From assembly GCF_004801285.1 (NCBI RefSeq), contig NZ_SSNY01000007.1:204849-268848 (forward strand): a DNA stretch of 64,000 bases, written 5' to 3'. The notes under the pieces were generated by a model, which made no database searches, was not told the DNA's origin, and saw only the letters and a program-made list of their open reading frames with translations. Shown here in pieces: positions 8,548-19,160 of the stretch (positions are counted from its first letter, which is position 1; each line of letters opens with the position of its first letter). The position numbers and the translations under genes are program-made. The DNA is from Ollibium composti (lineage in GTDB: Bacteria; Pseudomonadota; Alphaproteobacteria; Rhizobiales; Rhizobiaceae).

Positions 8548-9312
8548 TCAGGCCGGCTGCTGGTACGACACCCAGCGATCGTGCTTGGCCTGATAGGTCT
8601 GGCCGGTGCGCGTCAGTTCCGGGCTCGCCATCGGCACGATGCGGGCGGCGATCTCGGAGGGGTGCGGCAGCGTCTCGGGATCTTCGCCGGGCACCGCCTG
8701 CGCCCGCATGGCGGTGCGGGTGGCGCCCGGATCGGCGGCGTTGACGCGCAGCGGGTAATTTTTCGTCTCGTCCGCCCAGGAGCGCATCATCGTCTCCACC
8801 GCTGCCTTGGAGGCCGCGTAGGGACCCCAGAAGGCGCGCGCCGAATGCGCGGCGTTGGACGACAGGATGATGGCGCGCCCGGCATCGGACAGGCGCAACA
8901 GCGGGTCGACCGAGCGGATCAGCCGCCATGTCGAGGTGACGTTGATCGCCATCACCTTCTCGAAGGTCTTCGCCTCGATATGGCCGAGCGGCGAGATGGT
9001 GCCGAGCACGCCGGCATTCGCCACGAGGATGTCGAGCTTGCCCCAGCGCTCGTGGATGGCGCCGCCCAGCCGGTCGATGCCCTCCATATCGGCAAGGTCG
9101 AGCGGCACCAGCGTCGCTTCGCCCTTGCCGGTGCGGGCATGCTCGGCCTTGATCTCGTCGTCCAGTTCCTCGAGCCCGCCGACGGTGCGCGCCACCGCGA
9201 TCACATGCGCGCCGGCCGCCGCCATGTGCCTGGCGATGAAGTAGCCGATGCCGCGCGAGGCGCCGGTGACGACGGCGAGACGGCCGGTGAGATCGGGGAT
9301 TGGGTCGGGCAT
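8548..9312 (-). CDS. SDR-family NAD(P)-dependent oxidoreductase
   Basis: A 254-residue short-chain dehydrogenase. The cofactor motif is VVTGASRGIGYFIA, followed by NAG (LVANAGVLG). The catalytic serine lies in ILSSNAAHSARAFWG and Tyr-x3-Lys is YAASKAAV. The start at 9310-9312 (MPDPIPDLTGRLAVV) is preferred because the longer open frame runs into a palindromic repeat that is not coding. The substrate is unknown. It is on the same strand as purF, with the repeat between them. Confidence 0.9.
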   Translation of the reverse strand: MPDPIPDLTGRLAVVTGASRGIGYFIARHMAAAGAHVIAVARTVGGLEELDDEIKAEHARTGKGEATLVPLDLADMEGIDRLGGAIHERWGKLDILVANAGVLGTISPLGHIEAKTFEKVMAINVTSTWRLIRSVDPLLRLSDAGRAIILSSNAAHSARAFWGPYAASKAAVETMMRSWADETKNYPLRVNAADPGATRTAMRAQAVPGEDPETLPHPSEIAARIVPMASPELTRTGQTYQAKHDRWVSYQQPA

Positions 9313-9340
9313 GATATCCGCAAACGCTGTTTTGATGTGG

Positions 9341-9510
9341 GGTGCGTCCTTCGAGGCTCGCTTCGCTCGCACCTCAGGATGAGGAACGTTTGGCGCTAAC
9401 CTCTTTTGGGGAGGGGCGTGGCACAACCTCCCTCATCCTGAGGTGCGAGCCCCCGGGTCTTGCCTTCGGCAAGCCTAAGGACAGGCTCCGCGAGCCTCGA
9501 AGGACGCACC
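9341..9510. repeat. Palindromic repeat, family A, copy 1
   Basis: Left arm 9341-9384 begins GGTGCGTCCTTCGAGGCTCG and the right arm ends at 9510 with its reverse complement. Between them is a loop containing CGTTTGGCGCTAACCTCT, shared with the copy at 52471. The right arm carries an extra segment (about 9450-9490) with its own small hairpin (TTGCCTTCGGCAAG), so this copy has an insertion. It lies between SDR and purF. Confidence 0.85.
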
Positions 9511-9514
9511 GGAG

Positions 9515-10999
9515 TCACGATCCACCCACCGCCAGCAGCGACAGCGTGCGCACATTGTCGGAATGCTCGAAATCGGCGAGGCGCGTGGGATATTGGCCGG
9601 TGAAGCAGGCATCGCAGAATTGCGGGACTTCATCGTTGCGGGCGGCCTCGCCGACGGCGCGGTATAGCCCGTCGATGGTGAGGAAGCCCAGCGAATCGAC
9701 GCGGATGAATTCCGCCATCTCCTCGACCGACATGCGGGAGGCCAGGAGCTTGGATTTCTCCGGCGTGTCGACGCCGTAGAAGCAGGATGCGCGGGTCGGC
9801 GGCGAGGCGATGCGCATGTGCACTTCCTTCGCACCGGCATCGCGCACCATCTGCACGATCTTCTGGCTGGTCGTGCCGCGCACGATGGAATCATCCACCA
9901 GCACCACGCGCTTGCCCTCGATCATCCTGCGGTTGGCGTTGTGCTTCAGCTTCACGCCCATATGGCGGATGGAATCGCCGGGCGAAATGAAGGTGCGCCC
10001 GACATAATGGTTGCGGATGATGCCGAGCTCAAAGGGCAAGCCCGCTTCCTGCGAAAAGCCTATTGCCGCCGGCGTGCCGGAATCCGGCACCGGCACGACG
10101 ACATCGGCCTCGACGGGATTCTCCCGTGCCAGCTCCGCCCCGATACGCTTCCTCACGTCATAGACGTTGCGGCCCTCCACGCTGGAATCCGGCCGGGCGA
10201 AATAGACATATTCGAAGATGCAGAAGCGCGTCTTCTGCGGCTCGAACGGGAACAGGCTTTCGATGCCCTTCGAGGTGATGACGACCATCTCGCCCGGCTT
10301 GATGTCGCGCACGAAGCGGGCGCCGATGATGTCGAGCGCGCAGGTTTCGGAGGCGAGGATCCAGGCGCCGTCGAGGTCGCCCAGCACCAGCGGCCGGATG
10401 CCCAGCGGGTCGCGGCAGCCGATCATCTTCTTCGACGACAACGCCACCAGCGAGAAGGCGCCCTCGACCTGCCGCACCGCGTCGATGAAGCGGGCGTTGA
10501 GGTCGCGCTCCTTCGACATGGCGACGAGATGCAGGAGCGTCTCGGTGTCGGAGGTGGAGGAGAAGATCGCGCCCTGCTTCTGCAGCGTGCGCTGCACGGT
10601 CATGGCGTTGGTGAGGTTGCCGTTATGGGCGACGGCGAAGCCGCCGTCGGCGAGCTCGGCGAAGAAGGGCTGGATGTTGCGCAGGCCGGCGCCGCCGGTG
10701 GTGGCGTAGCGCGTATGACCGATGGCGCGGTTGCCGGGCAGCCGGTCGAGCACCGACTGCTTGGTGAAGGTGTCGCCGATCAGGCCGACATGCCGCTCGA
10801 CGTGGAATTGCGCGCCGTCATAGGAGACGATGCCTGCCGCTTCCTGGCCACGATGTTGGAGGGCGTGCAGGCCCAGCGTGACGATGGCCGCCGCGTCCTG
10901 CCGACCGAAGATGCCGAACACGCCGCATTCGTCGTGGAAGTGATCGTCCGCCTCGGCCGAAAGTCCGTCGTCGGAAGGCACGTCGCCTGCGTCTGCCAT
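9515..10999 (-). CDS. purF: Amidophosphoribosyltransferase
   Basis: Catalyses the first committed step of purine synthesis, moving glutamine amide nitrogen to PRPP. The 494-residue protein has a 24-residue propeptide before the catalytic Cys25 (HDECGVFGIFG), an N-terminal Ntn-glutaminase domain (LQHRGQEAAGIV, GHTRYATTG) and a C-terminal phosphoribosyltransferase domain with PRPP motif VVLVDDSIVRGTTS. The ATG at 10997-10999 is preferred over 11017 because GAGAGG lies at suitable spacing. It follows cvpA by 88 bp, an arrangement common in Proteobacteria. Cysteines in the C-terminal domain (CFYGVDTP, FCDACFTG) could support the iron-sulfur cluster of some PurF enzymes. Confidence 0.97.
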   Translation of the reverse strand: MADAGDVPSDDGLSAEADDHFHDECGVFGIFGRQDAAAIVTLGLHALQHRGQEAAGIVSYDGAQFHVERHVGLIGDTFTKQSVLDRLPGNRAIGHTRYATTGGAGLRNIQPFFAELADGGFAVAHNGNLTNAMTVQRTLQKQGAIFSSTSDTETLLHLVAMSKERDLNARFIDAVRQVEGAFSLVALSSKKMIGCRDPLGIRPLVLGDLDGAWILASETCALDIIGARFVRDIKPGEMVVITSKGIESLFPFEPQKTRFCIFEYVYFARPDSSVEGRNVYDVRKRIGAELARENPVEADVVVPVPDSGTPAAIGFSQEAGLPFELGIIRNHYVGRTFISPGDSIRHMGVKLKHNANRRMIEGKRVVLVDDSIVRGTTSQKIVQMVRDAGAKEVHMRIASPPTRASCFYGVDTPEKSKLLASRMSVEEMAEFIRVDSLGFLTIDGLYRAVGEAARNDEVPQFCDACFTGQYPTRLADFEHSDNVRTLSLLAVGGS

Positions 11000-11087
11000 G
11001 GGCCGGAAGCCTCTCATCCGCTAAAGCCGCGATATAGGCTCATGACGGCCGGAAAGCAACGCATGCTACACCGCACGACCGGACGGA

Positions 11088-11723
11088 TCAATTGTTTGCC
11101 GGCGGTGCGTCGGCGGGTGCGCTGTCGTCCGGTCCGTCGGCCGGGGCGTTGCCCTGGTCGGCAGGTGCTGCCGCGGGCGGGCTGGCCGTATCGGCGCCCG
11201 GCGTGGCGGGTTCGTTGGGGCGCAGCTTCTTCAGGATAGCGTTTTCCGGGTCTTCCGGCAGCAGGGCCTCGATCCGGTTGCCGATGGATTCCAGCAGCGG
11301 CCGGGATTTGGCGTTGGCGATCCAGCCGGGCACCTTGTCGCCGGCCAGCCAGTTGAAGAACATCAGCGCCACGGCGACGACCAGGATGCCGCGCGCCGCG
11401 CCGTAGAGGAAGCCCAGCGTGCGGTCGAGCGCGCCGACCCTGGAATCGATGATCCAGTCGGCGATCTTCATGGTGATGACGGTCACCACGATCAGCGCGA
11501 TGACGAAGACGATGCCGGCAGCCGCCGCCATCGCGATCTTCTCGTTGTCGATATAGGGCTGCACATAGGGGATGACGGGCTTGTAGAAGAAGAACGCCGC
11601 CGCAGCGGCCGCCGCCCACGAGGCGATGGAAAGGACCTCGCGCGACAGGCCGCGCACCATCGCAAGCATCGCCGAGACAAGGGTGAAGCCGACGAGGATT
11701 CCGTCAAGCAGCGTAATCGGCAT
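11088..11723 (-). CDS. cvpA: CvpA-family membrane protein
   Basis: A 211-residue inner-membrane protein with four hydrophobic segments, including LLDGILVGFTLVSAMLAMVRG, GIVFVIALIVVTVITMKIA and GAARGILVVAVALMFFNWLA. A Pro/Ala/Asp-rich cytoplasmic tail starts at about residue 165. CvpA proteins are linked to envelope homeostasis; the name comes from colicin V production. The start at 11721-11723 (MPITLLDG) fits the conserved N-terminus, and the longer frame overlaps radA. It sits between radA (22 bp) and purF. Confidence 0.92.
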   Translation of the reverse strand: MPITLLDGILVGFTLVSAMLAMVRGLSREVLSIASWAAAAAAAFFFYKPVIPYVQPYIDNEKIAMAAAAGIVFVIALIVVTVITMKIADWIIDSRVGALDRTLGFLYGAARGILVVAVALMFFNWLAGDKVPGWIANAKSRPLLESIGNRIEALLPEDPENAILKKLRPNEPATPGADTASPPAAAPADQGNAPADGPDDSAPADAPPANN

Positions 11724-11745
11724 GTGTTCCCAACTCCATGAGCCG

Positions 11746-13161
<1,416 letters not shown>

Positions 13162-13165
13162 CGGA

Positions 13166-14662
13166 CTACTCGAACCGCTCCGGCAGGTGGCTGTCGTCGG
13201 CGAGATCGGAGAAGCGGGTGAACTCGCCTTGGAAAGCGAGGCCGACCGTGCCCGTCGGGCCGTGACGCTGCTTGGCGACGATGACCTCGGCCTTGCCGCG
13301 CGCCTCGTTCATGTCGGTTTCCCACTTGATGTGCTCTTCGGTGCCGAGCTTGGGCTCCTTGTTCTTCAGGTAATATTCCTCGCGGTAGACGAAGATCACC
13401 ACATCGGCGTCCTGCTCGATGGAGCCCGATTCGCGCAGGTCCGAGAGCTGCGGGCGCTTGTCGTCGCGGCTTTCCACCTGACGCGACAGCTGCGACAACG
13501 CTATGATCGGCGTCGACAGCTCCTTGGCCAGCGCCTTCAGGCCGGTGGTGATCTCGGTGATTTCCTGCACGCGATTCTCGCTCGCGCGCTTGGACGAGCC
13601 GGTCATCAGCTGGATATAGTCGATGACGATGACGTCGAGCCCGCGCTGGCGCTTCAGTCGCCGGGCGCGCGCCGCCAGCTGGGCGATCGAGATGCCGCCG
13701 GTCTGGTCGATGTAGAGCGGCAGCTTCTGCATGGTCTGCGAGCAGGCCACCAGCTTCTCGAAGTCGTGCTCGGAGATCTCGCCGCGCCTGATCTTGGAGG
13801 AGGGGATTTCCGTCTGTTCGGAGATGATGCGGGTGGCAAGCTGCTCCGACGACATTTCCAGCGAGAAGAAGCCGACGACGCCGCCGTTCGCCGCCTTGAA
13901 GGTGCCGTCCGCCTGCTGGGCGGGCACATAGGCCTCGGCGATGTTGAAGGCGATGTTGGTGGCGAGCGAGGTCTTGCCCATGCCTGGACGGCCGGCGAGC
14001 ACGATCAGGTCGGACGGCTGCAGGCCGCCCATGCGCGCGTCGAGGTCGCGCAGGCCGGTGGCGATGCCCGACAGGTGGCCGTCGCGCATATAGGCGGCGT
14101 TGGCCATGTCGACGGCGGTCTTGACGGCATCGGTGAAGCTCTCGAAGCCGCCGTCGTAGCGGCCTGTCTCGGCCAGTTCGAACAGCCGCCGCTCGGCGTC
14201 CTCGATCTGCTCGCGCGGCGCCATATCGACCGGCGCGTCGTAGGCGATGTTGACCATGTCCTCGCCGACGGTGATCAGCGCGCGCCGCGTGGCGAGGTCG
14301 TAGATGGCGCGGCCGTAGTCGGCGGCGTTGATGACGGTGACGGCCTCGGCGGCAAGGCGGGCGAGATACTGCGCCACCGTCATGTCGCCGACCTTCTCGT
14401 CGGCCGGCAGGAAGGTCTTGATCGTCACCGGATTGGCCATCTTGCCCATGCGGATCAGCTCGGCCGAAACCTCGAAGATTTTTCTGTGCAGCGGCTCGTA
14501 GAAATGGCTCGCCTTGAGGAAGTCAGAGACGCGGTAGAAGGCGTCGTTGTTGACCAGCATAGCGCCGAGCAGCGCCTGCTCGGCCTCGATGTTGTTCGGC
14601 GCCTCGCGATAGAGCGGCGTCTCCGCCGCCACCGTGCCGAACTTTCTTGCCGCTTCCGCCAT
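13166..14662 (-). CDS. dnaB: Replicative DNA helicase
   Basis: The hexameric fork helicase, 498 residues. The N-terminal DnaG-interacting domain (about 20-125) contains NNIEAEQALLGAML. The RecA-like motor has Walker A GRPGMGKT (224-231), Walker B LDVIVIDYIQLM, and the arginine-finger and DNA-loop region LSQLSRQVESR...LSDLRESGSIEQDAD. No intein is present. It heads the minus-strand group dnaB-radA-cvpA-purF. In relatives rplI lies directly upstream, but here four other genes separate them. Confidence 0.97.
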   Translation of the reverse strand: MAEAARKFGTVAAETPLYREAPNNIEAEQALLGAMLVNNDAFYRVSDFLKASHFYEPLHRKIFEVSAELIRMGKMANPVTIKTFLPADEKVGDMTVAQYLARLAAEAVTVINAADYGRAIYDLATRRALITVGEDMVNIAYDAPVDMAPREQIEDAERRLFELAETGRYDGGFESFTDAVKTAVDMANAAYMRDGHLSGIATGLRDLDARMGGLQPSDLIVLAGRPGMGKTSLATNIAFNIAEAYVPAQQADGTFKAANGGVVGFFSLEMSSEQLATRIISEQTEIPSSKIRRGEISEHDFEKLVACSQTMQKLPLYIDQTGGISIAQLAARARRLKRQRGLDVIVIDYIQLMTGSSKRASENRVQEITEITTGLKALAKELSTPIIALSQLSRQVESRDDKRPQLSDLRESGSIEQDADVVIFVYREEYYLKNKEPKLGTEEHIKWETDMNEARGKAEVIVAKQRHGPTGTVGLAFQGEFTRFSDLADDSHLPERFE

Positions 14663-14817
14663 GATATCCCCGATTCGATCCCGCCTGTCGGTATCAGAAC
14701 AATGGCCGTTGCGCGCTGACCTGGGTGCATCACCGCCGATTCAACCGACGAACTTTCCCGTGATCCACAGGATGCCCGCGCCGTCCACAGGACTGAATTC
14801 CCGTAGCCGGATTCCTG

Positions 14818-14846
14818 TTGACTCGAATTTTTGGCAATCCTAGCGA
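14818..14846 (+). promoter_or_regulatory. Candidate sigma-70 promoter for the DUF1579-like gene
   Basis: TTGACT (14818-14823) is followed after 17 bases by TAGCGA (14841-14846), about 100 bp upstream of the plus-strand gene at 14944. The -35 is good and the -10 weak, so this is only a prediction. Confidence 0.35.
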
Positions 14847-14943
14847 TTTTAAGGAACATATCAAGAACATATGCGGTGGGTTGACCACCCGGATCGCGGC
14901 TTCCAAGTTACGGTCGGGCGGGGCTTCAACCGGGAGCCCTCAT

Positions 14944-15549
14944 ATGAACAGGAATAGCATCGCCGCCTTTGTCTCTATCGCTATGCTCGCCGCGTTCGGC
15001 TTGGTGCCCGTCCGGGCCGCCGAGCCGACCGCCGCGCAACGCATGTCGGAAGCGGGGCCAGAACGGCAATCGTTGGAGAAACAGACGGGCACCTGGGACG
15101 TGGTCGCCAGCATCTGGCCGGCGCCGGGCGCCCAGCCGATCGTCAGCCGCGGCATCGTCGCCGAGCGCAAGATGATCGGCTCCATCCTGCAGGAGACGAT
15201 GCATCCGGGGCCGGGCTCGCAGACGCCGGCCTTCACGCGGCTGGATTATCTCGATTTCGACCGCGTCGAGGGCCGCTGGAAATACGTGTCGATGGATACC
15301 CGCTTTCCGGTCAGCATCATGCCGGCAGCGAGTTTCGGTCCTGCTGAGCACGGCAGGATCGACGTCCACTTCACCCCGCAGGGTTTTGTCGGCTTCGGGC
15401 CGGAGGTCGAAGGCCGTTTCATGGTTTCCGACATGGCGATCTCCAGCCCGGACGCGGACCACGCGCTGAAGGAACAGCATGTCCTGATGGCCGACGGAAC
15501 GGGCAAGAGCTGGCTGTTCGTGCGCTACGAATACACCCGCCGCCATTGA
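14944..15549 (+). CDS. Secreted DUF1579-like protein
   Basis: A 201-residue protein with a signal peptide (NRNSIAAFVSIAMLAAFGLVPVRAA). The mature domain begins with the DUF1579-like block LEKQTGTWDVVASIWPAPGAQP and continues with IVSRGIVAERKMIGSILQETM and YLDFDRVEGRWKYVSMDTR. The family is thought to form a lipocalin-like barrel, with no established ligand. The ATG at 14944 follows GGGAG (14931-14935); an upstream in-frame ATG at 14818 lacks this. It is divergent from dnaB and convergent with the Rsm22 gene. Confidence 0.78.
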   Translation: MNRNSIAAFVSIAMLAAFGLVPVRAAEPTAAQRMSEAGPERQSLEKQTGTWDVVASIWPAPGAQPIVSRGIVAERKMIGSILQETMHPGPGSQTPAFTRLDYLDFDRVEGRWKYVSMDTRFPVSIMPAASFGPAEHGRIDVHFTPQGFVGFGPEVEGRFMVSDMAISSPDADHALKEQHVLMADGTGKSWLFVRYEYTRRH

Positions 15550-15570
15550 TCGTGGAGCGGCGTCGCTGTT

Positions 15571-16530
15571 CTACAGCGCGTCGCCCCAATCGGCGCGCCG
15601 GGCCGTCTTAAAGGCAGCGCCGTCGCGCTTGGTGAACAGCCGCTCGGTGGCGTTGCCGTCCGGTTGGCACAGTTTCAGCGTCACCTTGCCGGAGCCGGTT
15701 TTCGGCGGTGCCAGCACGCGCGAACCGTGCTCAGGGGCGGGTTGGCGCGATGCGGCGAGATAGATGAACTTCTCGTCCTCCCACGGAACGTCCGCGTCCT
15801 TGGCGAGCCGATGCAGGCGCGAGCGCGCCACGCGACGCGAGAAATGGCACCAGTCGGGTGCGGCGAGCGGGCAGGGCTCGTGGTGAGGGCAGGGCGCCAG
15901 GATATGCGCGCCGGCGGCGATCAGCTGCGCGCGCGATTCCAGCATGCGCCGCCAGCCGGCCGGCGTGCCGGGTTCGACGATGAGCAGCGTGTCGGCGGTC
16001 AGCGCCCACAACCGCTCGACCAGTTTCGGCAGGGCGGGCGGCGGCAGTTCGTCGAGCACATAGGCGATTGCGACGAGGTCCGCCGGCTGGATGCCGGTCG
16101 GAAAAAGCGTCGCGTCGCCGGAAAGCCAGTCGCAGCGGACGGGCAGGGCGGCGGCAAGCGATTGGCCTGCCGTCCGCACCGGGGCGCTGGCTTCCAGTAG
16201 CACGGCATGGCCGAGCGCCGGCCACGCATCGGCGGCGGCCCATAGCATGGTTCCGGGACCGGCGCCGACATCGAGCAGGGTTTGTGGCGAAAAATCCGGG
16301 CGGGCGGTTTCCAGCGCCTCGATCGCCGCGCGCACGGCGGCGTAGGTCGCCGGCAACCGTTGCGCCAGATAGGCTTTCACGGCGAGGTCGTCCGCCATGT
16401 GCAGGCGTCCGTCGCGCACTTCCGCGCGGTAACGGTCCGACAGCGCCTTGCCGGCAGTCCTCAGCGCGGTAAGCGGCGTGCCCTCCAGCATCGCGTCCAC
16501 GCCTTGCCTGAGCAGTGCCGGCAGTTCCAC
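15571..16530 (-). CDS. Rsm22-family ribosome-associated methyltransferase-like protein
   Basis: A 319-residue homologue of mitochondrial Rsm22/METTL17, a small-subunit assembly factor with a SAM-methyltransferase fold. The SAM motif LLDVGAGPGT (85-94) is intact, followed by AYVLDELPP and LLIVEPGTPAGWRRMLESRAQL. Four cysteines (214, 220, 228 and 288, in LAPCPHHEPCPL, DWCHF and LKLCQPDG) match the set thought to bind an iron-sulfur cluster in this family. The gene is 3 bp downstream of ynfA on the same strand. The family name is confident; enzymatic activity is not established. Confidence 0.88.
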   Translation of the reverse strand: MELPALLRQGVDAMLEGTPLTALRTAGKALSDRYRAEVRDGRLHMADDLAVKAYLAQRLPATYAAVRAAIEALETARPDFSPQTLLDVGAGPGTMLWAAADAWPALGHAVLLEASAPVRTAGQSLAAALPVRCDWLSGDATLFPTGIQPADLVAIAYVLDELPPPALPKLVERLWALTADTLLIVEPGTPAGWRRMLESRAQLIAAGAHILAPCPHHEPCPLAAPDWCHFSRRVARSRLHRLAKDADVPWEDEKFIYLAASRQPAPEHGSRVLAPPKTGSGKVTLKLCQPDGNATERLFTKRDGAAFKTARRADWGDAL

Positions 16531-16533
16531 GGG

Positions 16534-16857
16534 TCAGGCTCCGCGTGGCGCCAGAAGGATGATCGAGGCTCCGGCAATGCAGACGGCGGCGCCGATCACG
16601 TCCCAGCGGTCCGGCCGCACGCCTTCGGCCAGCCACAGCCAGGCCAGCGAGGCGGCGATGTAGATGCCGCCATAGGTCGCATAGGAGCGGCCGGCGGCGT
16701 CCGCCGGCGTCAGCGCCAGCAGCCAGGCGAAGGCCAGCAGCGACAGCGTTCCCGGCACCAGCCAGGCGGCCGATTTGCCCAGCCGCCACCATGCCCAGAA
16801 CGAGAAGCAGCCGGCGATTTCGGCAACCGCCGCCGCGATGTAGAGAAGATAGGCCAT
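16534..16857 (-). CDS. YnfA-family small membrane protein (UPF0060)
   Basis: A 107-residue four-helix membrane protein of the YnfA family, related in fold to small multidrug resistance pumps. The signature runs [26 protein letters not shown], then [28 protein letters not shown]. It lies 3 bp upstream of the Rsm22 gene and 94 bp downstream of the cyclopropane synthase gene. Upstream is an 8-bp inverted repeat, CCTGCCGG (16863-16870) and CCGGCAGG (16894-16901), that could be regulatory. Substrates are not known. Confidence 0.9.
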   Translation of the reverse strand: MAYLLYIAAAVAEIAGCFSFWAWWRLGKSAAWLVPGTLSLLAFAWLLALTPADAAGRSYATYGGIYIAASLAWLWLAEGVRPDRWDVIGAAVCIAGASIILLAPRGA

Positions 16858-16951
16858 GAAACCCTGCCGGTATGACGGTCCCTTATTCGTCTCCCGGCAG
16901 GTAAAGGCAAGTGTCCATGCGGGGCCGCCGCTGCGGCGCCGAGCGCGGGCC

Positions 16952-18292
16952 TCAGTCCTTGCCGGTCACCTTGCGGCGGCGGGGCTTTCCCGATGCCTTG
17001 GCGCCGGCCTTCGCCGCGGGTGCCGCCTTTTCGGGCGGTGTCGCGGCGGGCTCGACCGTGCTGTGGCCCATCTCGTGCAGGGCGATGGCCTTCTCGCACT
17101 TGCCGATATAGTCGCGCGTCATCGGCAGCACGTCGTTGCGGCGGGTGAGCTGGATCTGGAAATTCACCAGGTCCTGCCAGCGGAACGAGGCCTCGGAGCC
17201 GGCGAGATAGAACTCCCACATGCGGCAGAAGCGTTCGTCGTAGATCGCCTTCACCTGCTCGCGCTTCGCCATGAAGCGCTCGCGCCAGGCCTTCAGCGTC
17301 TCGGCATAGTGGAGCCTGAGTATCTCGACGTCCGTCACCATCAGGCCCGAGCGCTCGATATGCGGCATCACTTCCGACAGCGCGGGAATGTAGCCGCCGG
17401 GGAAGATGTGCTTGCGGATGAAGGCGTTGGTCGTGGTCGGCGGCCCGACCCGGCCGATCGTGTGCAGCAGCATCACGCCGTCGGGCTTGAGCAACTGGGC
17501 GCACTTGTCGAAGTAGGTCTTGTAGTGGTTGACGCCGACATGCTCGAACATGCCGACCGAGACGATGCGGTCGAAACGCTCGGTCAGGTCGCGATAATCG
17601 CGCAGTTCGAAATGCACGCTGCTTTCGAGACCTTCAGCATGGGCGCGGTCGGTCGAAACCTGGTGCTGTTCGGTGGACAGCGTGACGCCGAGCACGTCGG
17701 TCTCGAAGGTGCGGGCGATGTAGAGCCCGAGCCCGCCCCAGCCGGAACCGATATCGAGCACCGTCTGGCCCGGCTTGATCTTCAGCTTGGCGGCGATGTG
17801 GCGCTTCTTGGCGAGTTGCGCCTCTTCCAGCGTCATGTCGGGACGCTCGTAATAGGCGCAGGAGTACTGCATATCGTCGTCGAGGAACAGTTTGTAGAGC
17901 TCGCCCGACAGGTCGTAGTGGCGCTCGACATTGCGCTTCGAGCGCCGTTCGGTGTTCCACTGCTGCAGCGGCCGCGCCTTGAGGCGCATCGTATTGAGCA
18001 GCTTCCCCCAGCCCGAATCGATCCAGGAAATGCCGATGTTGCGATAGATCAGGTGCAGGAAGGACAGCACGTCGCCTTCGGCGAAATCGATCTGCTGTTC
18101 CATGTACATCTCCGGCAGCGCCAGCGAGGGATGCAGCATGATCGCCCGCTCTGCCTGATGCGTATGGATGACGAGATGGACCTTCTCACCGTCGCCGTCG
18201 CCGAAGTGCCGGGTGGTGCCGCTCGGGCCGGTGATCGAAAGGTTGCCGATGCGCACGGTGCGCTCGACGATACGTTGCAAAAACAGGTTCAT
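16952..18292 (-). CDS. cfa: Cyclopropane-fatty-acyl-phospholipid synthase
   Basis: Adds a methylene group from SAM to unsaturated acyl chains of membrane phospholipids, usually late in growth or under acid stress. The 446-residue protein has the family N-terminal domain, [31 protein letters not shown] motif [12 protein letters not shown], and [13 protein letters not shown]. The C-terminal tail from about 415 is a Lys/Ala/Pro-rich extension ([23 protein letters not shown]) that is not part of the catalytic fold. The ATG at 18290-18292 ([16 protein letters not shown]) fits the family start. Confidence 0.93.
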   Translation of the reverse strand: MNLFLQRIVERTVRIGNLSITGPSGTTRHFGDGDGEKVHLVIHTHQAERAIMLHPSLALPEMYMEQQIDFAEGDVLSFLHLIYRNIGISWIDSGWGKLLNTMRLKARPLQQWNTERRSKRNVERHYDLSGELYKLFLDDDMQYSCAYYERPDMTLEEAQLAKKRHIAAKLKIKPGQTVLDIGSGWGGLGLYIARTFETDVLGVTLSTEQHQVSTDRAHAEGLESSVHFELRDYRDLTERFDRIVSVGMFEHVGVNHYKTYFDKCAQLLKPDGVMLLHTIGRVGPPTTTNAFIRKHIFPGGYIPALSEVMPHIERSGLMVTDVEILRLHYAETLKAWRERFMAKREQVKAIYDERFCRMWEFYLAGSEASFRWQDLVNFQIQLTRRNDVLPMTRDYIGKCEKAIALHEMGHSTVEPAATPPEKAAPAAKAGAKASGKPRRRKVTGKD

Positions 18293-18382
18293 GACCGCGC
18301 CCTCGCGAGAAAAGGCAATGTGACAGCCCCGCTGCCACAATCCTGCCTCAAAACCTCAGGGCTTGAAAAGTTCCATGATCAC

Positions 18383-18409
18383 AAAAAAACCGGGCACGAA
18401 GGCCCGGTT
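18383..18409 (-). terminator. Rho-independent terminator of the rpsF-rpsR-rplI unit
   Basis: On the minus strand AACCGGGC and GCCCGGTT (18388-18395 and 18402-18409) form a stem with a six-base loop, followed by seven T residues (complement of 18383-18389). It lies about 110 bp past the rplI stop. Confidence 0.85.
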
Positions 18410-18439
18410 CTTGGTCCAGATGTTCACATGTGAACAGAA

Positions 18440-18512
18440 GGGAATGGGGGAATAGGGGAGTATGGGAATAGGGAATACATATTCCCCTATCGCCCTATTC
18501 CCTTATCCCCTA
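18440..18512. repeat. GGGAATA-rich imperfect palindrome
   Basis: The left half has tandem GGGAATAGGG-type units and the right half the complementary CCCTATTCCC-type units around ACATATTCC, so the transcript could fold into a long imperfect hairpin. It lies between the terminator and the rplI stop. No reading frame is apparent. Confidence 0.6.
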
Positions 18513-18517
18513 CGGCC

Positions 18518-19099
18518 TTATTCCTCTTCGCCGCCCTCGAACTCGGCGTTCGGGTCGAAGAAGTTCTCCGGCCGGGCGGCGTCGTTGATGTCGTCGCCGT
18601 AGATGGCTTCGGCGGTGGTCAGCGTTTCGCCCTGCGCCTGGCGCTCGGCCTCGTCGGCGGAACGGGCGATGTTGAGCGTCACCGTCACCTCGACCTCCGG
18701 ATGCAGCGCGATCGCCACGTTGGTCAGGCCGATGGTCTTGATCGGGTGGTTCAGCTCGACCTGGTTGCGGGCGACGCTGAAGCCGTCGGCGGTCAGGATG
18801 TCGGCGATGTCGCGGGTCGAAACCGAACCGTAGAGCTGGCCGGTCTCGCCGGCCGAGCGCACGATGATGAAGCTCTTGCCGTCGAGCTGGTCGGCGACAG
18901 TCTGGGCCTCGCTCTTGCGCTCCAGGTTGCGGGCCTCAAGCTGCGCGCGCTGGCCTTCGAACTTCTTCTTGTTGGCTTCGTTGGCGCGCAGCGCCTTGCC
19001 CTTCGGCAGCAGGAAGTTGCGGGCGAAGCCGTCCTTGACCTTGACGGTCTCACCCATCTGGCCGAGGCGGGAAATGCGTTCGAGAAGAATGACTTCCAT
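18518..19099 (-). CDS. rplI: 50S ribosomal protein L9
   Basis: A 193-residue L9. The N-terminal domain is [39 protein letters not shown], then a central helix and the C-terminal domain with [16 protein letters not shown] and [12 protein letters not shown]. The acidic tail past about 150 ([25 protein letters not shown]) is longer than in E. coli, as is usual in alphaproteobacteria. It is last in the rpsF-rpsR-rplI group, 197 bp after rpsR. Confidence 0.98.
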   Translation of the reverse strand: MEVILLERISRLGQMGETVKVKDGFARNFLLPKGKALRANEANKKKFEGQRAQLEARNLERKSEAQTVADQLDGKSFIIVRSAGETGQLYGSVSTRDIADILTADGFSVARNQVELNHPIKTIGLTNVAIALHPEVEVTVTLNIARSADEAERQAQGETLTTAEAIYGDDINDAARPENFFDPNAEFEGGEEE

Positions 19100-19160
19100 G
19101 ATCTTGTCCTTTCAGAACCGCAAGCGGTTGAATCAGAATCTCAAGGACAGGAAGCTGAAG

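Noticed and set aside
9341..9420. Short reading frames beginning MRPSRLA...APQDE at 9342, 41719 (minus), 52472 and 52637 (minus)
   Set aside because: They all come from the family A repeat arms read in the same phase and are not genes.
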